A stretch of DNA of 23,092 nt, from IMG/VR virus record IMGVR_UViG_3300030108_003376, positions 1-23,092 of that record; one strand, given 5' to 3'. Numbering within the stretch: position 1 is the first letter of the stretch; every line of letters begins with the position of its first letter. The translations under genes were made by a program, and so were the position numbers. The DNA comes from a virus. The notes beneath the pieces are model-generated. The model had not been told where the DNA came from. It searched no databases and saw nothing but the letters and a program-made list of their open reading frames with translations. Positions 7,237 through 17,400 of the stretch are shown here, one piece after another.

Positions 7237-8472
7237 ATGGCATTATTAGAACATCAATATTCACAAGCAAGATATTATGGAGGTAAATACACTTTTACTG
7301 GATTTAGCTCAGTAGTTAGTGGTACAATACAAGCTGCTAATCATGATATATCACTTGTATATAATGACATAGCGGCTGATCCAAACAATCCAAACTTAGC
7401 TTTACCTGGGTCATATAAATTATATGTTAATGGAACTTTTGTTTCACCTACGTATCAAGATGTAAATAATGCTGTTTACAACAATTATCTTATAAAGTTT
7501 GCTCCTGCACCAATATCTGTTTGGTACGTTGAGTTTAATCGTCAGTATTATAGTGGTCCTGATGTTGCCGGTGCAACTATAACTTTAGTCTTTAATCAAG
7601 ATGATCCAAACGTTAAGTTAGGTAGTTATCAATTTATGCCATTAAGTGAAATAATAAACAACTTTATGTTTACTCATGTTGGAGAAGATAAAATTATACC
7701 AAAAGCACAAAGAACAGATGTAGCTTTTCATGCACAAAGAGCATTAGCTGAGTTAAGCTTTGATACTTTTAAATCTTGTAAATCACAAGAAATAACTATA
7801 CCACCACACTTAACAATGCAATTACCTCATGATTATGTTAACTATGTAAAGTTAACGAGTGTTGATAGCTCTGGTATAGAGCATATATTATATCCAACTT
7901 CAAAAACTAGTAACCCGAGAGCTATAAAACAAGACGCTGACGGTACTTATAGCAGTACTACAAACGATGATAGAATACCAGACTCTGAAGATTTAATTTA
8001 TAATGAAAACTCAACTGCTTGGAATAACTATAAAGCTCATGAGCCTTCAGAAAATAATTCTAATGATTATCAAGATTATCAAAACGATATATACTGGCCA
8101 AATGAAGGTAGAAGATTTGGTTTGGATCCACAGCACGCTCAAGTAAATGGATCTTACTATATAGACTGTTATGCAGGAAAAATACATTTTAGCTCTAATT
8201 TATCAGGAAAAACTGTGATATTAAAATACATAAGTGATAGTTTAGGAACAGATCATGAGATGCAAGTTCATAAACTTGCTGAAGAAGCTTTGTATAAATG
8301 GATTATGTATGGTTTATTGTCTCTTAGAAGAGATGTTCCAGAATATGTAGTACAAAGATATAAAAAAGAAAGATTTGCTGAAACAAGAAAAGCAAAATTA
8401 AGATTATCTAATATTAAATTAGAAGAAATTACTCAAATATTTAGAGGTAAGTCGAAACAAATTAAACATTAA
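7237..8472 (+). CDS. Tail tube/ring-type connector protein (candidate)
   Basis: A 411-residue protein. Its central part reads NNFMFTHVGEDKIIPKAQRT then DVAFHAQRALAELSFDTFKS and ITIPPHLTMQLPHDYVNYVK. This block is shared, from memory, with ring or tail-tubular proteins of crAss-like and related Bacteroidetes phages, and resembles the helix-plus-sheet core of T7 gp11/P22 gp4-type adaptors. Residues 1-130 form a beta-rich domain (residues 10-40 YYGGKYTFTGFSSVVSG) that may be an added outer domain. Residues 340-400 are helical (MQVHKLAEEALYKWIMYGLL) and end in a basic segment. It lies between the other connector candidate and the giant tail hub, which agrees with a neck or tail-ring position. Start ATG follows TAATAA. 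Confidence 0.66.
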   Translation: MALLEHQYSQARYYGGKYTFTGFSSVVSGTIQAANHDISLVYNDIAADPNNPNLALPGSYKLYVNGTFVSPTYQDVNNAVYNNYLIKFAPAPISVWYVEFNRQYYSGPDVAGATITLVFNQDDPNVKLGSYQFMPLSEIINNFMFTHVGEDKIIPKAQRTDVAFHAQRALAELSFDTFKSCKSQEITIPPHLTMQLPHDYVNYVKLTSVDSSGIEHILYPTSKTSNPRAIKQDADGTYSSTTNDDRIPDSEDLIYNENSTAWNNYKAHEPSENNSNDYQDYQNDIYWPNEGRRFGLDPQHAQVNGSYYIDCYAGKIHFSSNLSGKTVILKYISDSLGTDHEMQVHKLAEEALYKWIMYGLLSLRRDVPEYVVQRYKKERFAETRKAKLRLSNIKLEEITQIFRGKSKQIKH

Positions 8473-8478
8473 TATAAT

Positions 8479-11400
8479 ATGCCAAATCTAAATCGTAGAT
8501 TTTCATCAGGTCGTATGAATAAAGATCTTGATGAAAGATTAGTGCCTAACGGTGAATATAGAGATGCGTTAAATATAGAGGTTGCTACGTCAGATACTTC
8601 TGATATGGGTACTGTGCAAACAGTCATGGGTAATTTAAATATGTCGCTAACAACAATTGATCCTAATAATATTAGTGATTTTTACTGTGTTGGTAGCGTG
8701 GTTAATGAACAGCACGACAAAATATATTGGATGTTAGCTGGTAGAAACTCTGATATAATAGCTGAATACGATTATAAAACACAAACAACAACACCCGTTG
8801 TTGTAGACCTGTTTCCTGCAGGAACTATACCGGGAAATGAAAGCGGTAGAGTATTAAATTTCGATAGAGCATTTTTGATTACAGGTATTAACATAATAGA
8901 AAATATGTTATTTTGGACTGATAATCACTCAGAACCTAAAAGAATACATATTGATAGATGTAAATTAGGTACACCTGATTTTACAAGTCAAACTCAATTA
9001 TTTGTAAGAGATATATCAACTAACAATGCTAGTGTAGAATATTACGCTAAAGGTGACTTAAAACATGAACATATAACTATTATAAAGAAAAGTCCACCAG
9101 CACCACCTATTTTAGAAATGCGTAATAAATTAAGAGTAGATCAAGATCCTTATGGATCAAATTTTGCTACTGATTTTCTTATAGGTATAACTGGTAATTT
9201 TACAACAGATCCTGGTAATCCGTTTTTTGATGCAGACAGTAATCCTATAGAAAGTTTATTAGTAAATTTTAATACTTCAGGCTTGTTTAATCAATTTCCT
9301 GATTTTGTTATTGGTGATATAATAAATATATACGTTGGTGTTGATGAAGCAGAAGATAATAATAAATTTGTTAGAGCAGAAATATTATCATACGATATTA
9401 ATACTGGTGCTGCTACTTTAAAAATCTTATCTGGTACAAAGACAATTATATCTACGAGTGGCGAGTGGTACGTAGAGCTAGAGCAAGCAGAACCTTTGTT
9501 TCAATTTAAATTTCCTAGATTTGGTATAAGATACAAATACGAAGATGGTGAATATTCATCTTTTTCACCTTTTTCTCAAGTAGCATTTTTACCACAAGAT
9601 TTTGATTATTTACCAAAAGAAGGTTATAATTTAGGTATGGTTAATAATTTAAGGTTTTTAGCTATAAGAGATTTTGTACACGGCCAGTCTATACCAGATG
9701 ATGTTATTTCTGTAGATATACTTTATAAAGAATCAAACTCACCAAATATATATACTGTAAAAACTATAAAACGTTTAGAAAACGATTGGGTACCAGGTTT
9801 TGAACCATGGTCTAGCAGTATATCAGGTTTAGATGATGTTGTTGCTAATTATAGTGAATGGAACGCTATTGGTCCAAAAGATACGGTTGGTGCTGCTAAT
9901 GGTTTGGTACCTGGTCAGCTTACTAGAGGTTGGACTAGAATAACATCAGAAATGATACACGCCATATTACCTTCGAATCAATTATTACGACCTTATGATA
10001 ATGTTCCAAGAATTGCTTTAGCGCAAGAAGTTGTAGGTAATAGATTAGTTTATGGTAACTACCTGCAAAACTATAATATGTTTAATAGGTTTGCTGTTCA
10101 AACAAAAGCATTAGAATATTTTAATGAATTTAACTTTGGAGAACTAGATCCTGAATCACAGATAAGTGTTGATGTAAAAGTATCTTTAAGTTCAAAATCA
10201 GCTGGTGAAAATGGACAGTTATTACCTGAACAATCAAATCCATTTTATAGTTATTTTAATGTATATTTACCTGCAAAATCAATAAAAACATTACGTACTT
10301 ATCAACTTGGCGTAGCTTATATAGATGAGTACGGTAGAGAAACTCCAGTGTTTTCTAATAGCACGATAGATAAAGCTTCTTTATATGTAGAAAAAATAGT
10401 AGCAGATAAAAAAAATAGATTACAAGCTCAATTATTTAACACGCATCCTGAGTGGGCTAAATCATTTAAGTTTTTTGTTAAAGAAACTTCAAACGAATAT
10501 TATAACTTAGCAATGGATCGTTGGTATGATGCTGAAGACGGTAATATATGGATTAGCTTTCCATCATCTGAAAGAAATAAAATAGATGAAGAAACATTTT
10601 TAATACTTAAAAAAGAGCATGATAATAACAATTTTGTATCTTCGCCTGCTAGATATAAAGTAATAGCTATAGAAAACGAAGCTCCAACTTTTGTAAAAAC
10701 AAGCACGCTAGAACAACCAACGTTTATAGAAACAAAATCAGTTGCACCTTTTGATATAGGTAATGGTGCTACTGGTTTTCCTGTAATAGGTGGTGATACT
10801 ATTAATTTAGATTCAACTGCGTTAACAGGCTCTGGTTGGGACGCTACTTTAAACTTAGGTATAAATAATCCTGTAAATCCTTCTATAAGTATTGTTATAA
10901 GAGATTATGATATAAGAATAACAGGTACAGGAAGTGGCTCTAATTTTTCTAGTAACTGGTATAGGTTAAAAAGTGTTGCGGCGAGCGGTACTGATTATGT
11001 GTTTACTATATTTAAAGAGTTTGAATCTGATGTAAACGTTTTATCACCAAATGGGCTTCATACTGGTTATACAGGTGGTGGTAAGATAGAGTTAAGAAGA
11101 AGAGTAATAGATAATAAACCAGAGTTTGATGGTAGATTTTTTGTAAAAATAAGAAGAGATGCTGAATTAGAAAATACAATAATAAAACCAGTTACTTCTT
11201 CTATTAATTGGCAAATTAATAACTCTATGCAAGTTCAGTATATAAATCCAGACTCTGACTTTTCAAAAAACGCTGGACTTGAAGGTTTTTTTGGTGTTTG
11301 GGATCAATCAAGTATACCTGAACAAGCTATTAGTCTTGCCGCTCGAACTGCTAGTAATCCTGGAACTCATGTTAGTTTTCAAGCAACTGGTGGAGGTTTA

Positions 11401-14400
11401 GGCCAAGATTATTGGGAGTTAGCTAGTCATAATACTGATTCTGCTACTAATGAAAGTAGCGGTTGGTTTATTGATAAAATAGAAGGTTTTAGAAGATTCC
11501 CAACAACACAACATTATTTTGGGCAAACTAATACTGACGAGTGGTTAACAAAAGCTGAGCATGGTAATCACGGGTCTGGGGGTGGTGCTCTGAGTTTTTT
11601 TAGGTACTGGGGACCAGCTGGATATAATTGGTTTGGTTCACCGCCTTCAACAAATAATGGAAATGCAATGAATAGATATGATATGCCTGTTGTTATGGGT
11701 ACAGCTACGCACTCTAGTTCTGACACAGGTTCTTATTTAAATTTAAATCATTCACAAGGATTATTTAATGTTATCGGTGATGCTAATGTTAACGGACCTT
11801 CTTATATTGGTAATGGTCTAACAATTACAACGCCAGGTACTAACTGGGTTGATTCTACTTTTAGCGATGCCCTTGAAGTTGGTGGACAAAATACTGGTGG
11901 TAGAAAAATGAATAGTGAAGCAATTATTAATAATATAGATGGTTTTGCAGATAACATAAATCAATCAGTACTTAGAACAGGTTTAAATGGTTATTTACAA
12001 CACGTAGGAGATACTTTTGGTTTTGGTACGGTTGGAGCTTTACCAGGAAACGGTGGTGGTGTATTACCTTCTCTTGGTATTGATGGTCATCCTAGCGCTG
12101 GAGGTCCAAATCCAGATCATACTGGTTTGATTAAAGGTGTTAATAGTTATCAAGGTACAAATATAATAACTATATCACACGCTGGAGTAGGTGGTGATGT
12201 TGATGGTACAGATGTAGATGGTAAAGACGCTCCTTCGCAAGGTGCTAGTGTTGGTGATTTAGTTTTAGCTTTTGCGTTTGGCGCAAATCAAACAGGCTAT
12301 ACAGTAAAACATGTTCAAGATATTTCTTTTATAAATGCTCTTCGAACTCCTGGTACAGCTTGGAGATGGGCTGAAGATCCAGGTCAAGTAATTTACAAAA
12401 CAGTTGATCCTAATACAGTTGATTTATCTGGCTGGGGTATAACTTCTACAGAAATAAATGTTAATTTTACTGGTGCTGATCCTTTAGATGGTGAGCCCGG
12501 TATTGGTTTATATAATTATTGTAGTTTAGGTGATTGGGCTGATAGTTTTATGATGTGGGGAGATGGTGGTGCTAGTGGTAGATATACTAGAGCTGCAATG
12601 GTTTCACAAGGTGCTGGTAGTATGCCTAGTCAAGGTGGTGCTGTTTACGTAGCAGGAAATACAGGTGGTGTTGGAACAATAGGTCAACCACAGTGGAAAT
12701 ATAGTGATGCTTTTACAAACCCAGGCGCTGACGCTGTAAATAGGTATTACCGTGTTGCTGAGTCTAATAACTGCGGTGGCTGGGCAGTTGGAAACTATCT
12801 TGGTCCTGGCTTTAGCACAACAACCGCAGCGCATGGCATGTGGCCTATGTACGTTAAAGATTGGTGGAAATCAATAAATAGACGTAGAAGATTTATGATA
12901 GTAGCAGAAAGCTATGATGCTGGTTTAGGATTAGGTGAAACTGCACCTCATCATTATTTACCTACAAACGATCCTAACTTAACACCACACTTTACTTCTG
13001 CTACTGCCGTAAAACCAGGTCCATTTACAGATCCAGCACCTGGTATACGTTCTGATGGTATTTATTCTGGTTATAATACAGGATCTGGAACTGTTCCTTT
13101 TGGTCCAACTATAGATGGTACTACAGGAGCAGAAAAATTTCCAGGTAGTGTTACTTGGCAAATATTATCTCCTTATATAGATAGTGATTCAGAAAAATAT
13201 TCTAGTACAAATCCAGCTATTTGGGAAACAGAACCAAAAGAAGATGTTGGTTTAAATATTTATTATGAAGTTGGACAAATATATCCAATAGAATTAAATG
13301 AAAAAACAGGTGAACAGTTTGTTGGACCAATACATCCTTCAATACCTTTAGCACCTCTTAATAGTAAAGTAAACTGCTACGATCCTAATCCAGTTTCAAA
13401 TCCTAATGGTAATTTTAGAGGTATACAAACAGGTGGTGCTGTTTTAGGTTTAGGCGCAGCTGCTGACATAAGAGTTGAAAGCTTACAAGACAATGTACTT
13501 ACACTTTGTGATGTTGATGGTGGTAAGTTAAATACAGATGTTAATCCATCAGCTACTCTTCCAGAGCCTGGTGATAGATTAATATTTTCAAGAGCTGATG
13601 GTGGTAAAACAGAAACTACAGTTTTAGGTGTAAACGCAACTACAGGTGAGTTTGTTTTAGATAGAGCTTTACATAATTATAAAGTTACTTTACCTTGGCA
13701 CAACTGTTATACTTTTGGTAATGGTGTTGAATCTGATAGAATACGTGATGACTTTAATCAAGTTACTATAGATAACGGTCCAAAAGCTTCTGCTACACTA
13801 GAAGAGCCATATGAAGAAGAAAGAAGAGGTAGTGGTTTAATTTATTCAGGTATTTATAACTCGATGTCTGGTGTAAATAATTTAAATCAATTTATACAAG
13901 CAGAAAAAATTACAAAAGATTTAAATCCTATATACGGTACAATACAAAAACTACATACTAGAGATACTAATTTAGTTACACTTTGTGAAGATAAAATATT
14001 TAAAATATTAGCTAATAAAGATGCTTTGTTTAATGCTGATGGTAACAGTAATGTTACAGCTACTGATAGAGTATTAGGCGCAACAACGCCTTTCTTAGGT
14101 GATTTTGGTATATCTCAAAATCCAGAGTCATTTGTAGCTGAATCATATAGAGCTTACTTTACAGATAAAGTTAGAGGACAAGTATTAAGATTATCACAAG
14201 ATGGTATAACACCTATATCTGACGCTGGTATGGGTGATTGGTTTTCTGATAACTTAAAATTAGCTAATAGATTAATTGGTAGTTATGACGAAAAGAAAGA
14301 TGAGTATAATCTAACATTGGATCACAAAGAATATCCATTAGCACAACCTGTGCAAGTTATTGATAATTTTTTAATTGAAATAGAAGCTTTTACACCAGAC

Positions 14401-17400
14401 GCACCTCCTGGGGTAATTGCTGATTACGAGCCTACAGGTAATATATTAGCACCTATAACTGTTGGTATCACAACTGGTATGGTTCTTAATGGACCTGGTC
14501 TTGCTCCTAATACTATAGTAACATCTGTTACACCTAATAACAATAGACTAGTATTAACTGTAAATCCAGCACCTACAACAGCTGATGTTTCACCACTTTT
14601 AGGTCCTGCTGCAGCTAATCAATTTGCAAGATGGTTTACGCATGTTGCTCTTGGTATTTTTCCAGAACCTGTTTCAAACTATAGCAATATTAGTGGTAAT
14701 TATGATACTACTGTAAGTTTTTCTGAAAGAGCTAAAGGTTGGACAAGTTTTAAATCATTTGCTCAAGAAGGTGGTGTTAGTTTAAACAATACATATTATA
14801 CATTTAAAGGTGGGCATTTACACGAGCATCACGTAGAGTCTCAGCCAAGAAATAATTTTTATTCTATACCTGGTGGCCAACAGTTTCAATATGATTCTAG
14901 TATTGAAGTTTTATTTAATGAAGCTCCTGATGTTGTAAAATCTTTTAACACTTTAAATTATGAAGGTACACAATCAAGAATAACACCTGATATAGAAAAT
15001 TCTGGAGAATATTGGGATAATTATTTACATACTGGTTGGTATGTAAGTAATATGTTAACTAACTTGCAAGAAGGAGGTATGCAAGAGTTTAAAGAAAAAG
15101 AAGGTAAGTGGTTTTCACAAATAAAAGGTGTAACCACGGAGTGGTTAGATGATGGTAAAGCTGGTAATATAGATACAAGAGAATTTTCATATCAAGGTAT
15201 AGATGAGGCTGACGCTATTCAGACGACGTATGGTGGTTATACTTCTTATGACTGCAGGCCATTAGCAACTGCAACTTGTGGTGCTGGTGTTAACATTGGT
15301 ATTGGCCAAGGAGTAACTCCAGGTAGTAGACAGTTAATACAAATATCAGAATTACTTTCAGGTGTAGATAATTGGGTAACTGGAGCATCTAATCCTTCTT
15401 ATAGTCCAATACATTTATTTGGACCTATGATTATGTGGCTTGTAGATAACGCTCCAGATGATCTAATTAGTGATTATGCTTTTGAGTTTTTAGATACTAG
15501 CGGTGTTATATCAGGCGTTGCAGGCGTATCAACAACAGCTTATTGGTTTTTTGGTTCTAGTGATGATTTTTCTCTTGAAAGTCTTTTTCCTGTTCCTTCA
15601 CATTATGCTCCACCAACTAATTTAAAAATAAGAAGATGTAGAGAGTTTATGGATTATTTAAATTTAAACTCAAGCGCTGATTTTAGAGAAGGTAGATATA
15701 CAGATTACACTACTTATATGGTAACTGGAGATCTTAACGATGTTACTGTTACTAATACTCCAGGACCAAACACAAGAGAAATATATTCTCAATCACAATT
15801 TTGGATAGGTCAAGGAGGTAGTGTTTATGGTGGTTTTTGTACTGAAGCAAATACAATTATAAATCCTCAAGGTTATCACTGTGTAGAATTACAAAACCAA
15901 AATGGTCAATACAGTACTTTATCAGCTTGTGAGTCTGTTTGTGGATTAAACGAAGAAACATATGAGTGTGTTAATGGCTCATGTATTGATCCAGGTGATG
16001 GCAGTGGTAGTTATACTACTTATTGTGATTGTGTAAATGCTACCTTGTGTTGTGATGAAGGAGCTGCATACACTTACGATTGCCAAAACATAACACCTCC
16101 TACTCCTATTATATATGGTTGTATGGATGATGGTATTACAACTGACCCGTACATAACAAGAGATAGACCTTCTAATTTTGTAGGTCAAGCTAACAATTAT
16201 TATCCTCAAGCTAACGCTCCTGATTGTAGCTGTGATTACTTTAGTACTCCACCACCACCTGTTACTTGGGATTGTTCTGGTCCTAATGGTACAACGTATA
16301 ATGGTGTTTATTATCAACCATACACTTGTTATGATCCAGGTAATGGCCAAGGTCAATACAACGATACTAGCGCTAGTTCTACTAATTATCCAAATCCTTT
16401 AGCACAGTGTCAATCAGGTTGTCAACCACAACCATGTGATCCTTCAAACTATTATACTGTCAACAATATAAGTGTTATAAATACAAATACTAATGATGGT
16501 TGTGTTACCGGTCAAATTAGTGTAGCTTTATCTAGTATGGTTAACGATGTTGTAGTTGAAATACAAGATTTAAGCGGTGTAGCTATTACTTCTCAAACTT
16601 TAATAGCTCCAGCTGCTAGTTATGTGTTTGCTAATTTAGCTGATGGTGATTATAATGTAAACATTTACGATGTTGTTGATAATTGTGGAGATTTTTACAG
16701 TGTTTCAATAAGTTGTACTCAATCGCCTAGCTGTGATACTCAAAACTTTGGAGCTTCAGCTATAACTACACAAAATTTCTTTGCTACTGATTGTGGTGAT
16801 AATGGAACTCTTTTACAAGATGGTATAGTACAGTTAACGGTACCAAATAATGGTTATGGTCAGTCATCTGGTACTTATACAATAACTAGTATTGAAGCAG
16901 TGTATGTTAACCAATCAGGACTTACAGCGTCAAATAACATAACACAGTTTGTTAGTGTTAACGGTTTTGCTATTGCTAACTATACAGCTAATATAGGTAC
17001 TGCAAGTGTGCAGTTAGACGGTATTCAGTTTACTTTAAACCAAGGAAATAGTATAGCTTCATTCCCTAATGGTTATGAGTTTTTAATTACAATACAAGAT
17101 AGTAACGGATGTAACTTAACGTTAACAGCGGTTATTGCTTGTGATGAGCCGCCACCACCACCTTTACCTGAATATGATTGTACAATTGTAGGTTCTAGTG
17201 GTTTCCAGTGTGTACAAGCTTCTGGTGGTTTCTTTAGTAATTCTTTAGCAGCAGTAAGTATAAATCCACAAACAAATAATCCTTTTGCTTCACCGTTGTT
17301 AATGTGTCAATATTATGTTAGTCAAAATTTACCACCATGTCAAACTATTACTCCTGTTGATCCTGATCCTATAGTTGGTTGTATGGATGATGGTACTCCA

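Noticed and set aside
15979-16356. 125-codon open frame on the minus strand inside the tail gene
   Set aside because: It is antisense to a well-supported conserved gene, has a low-complexity Ile/Thr/Ser composition that mirrors the sense codons, and has no plausible leader.
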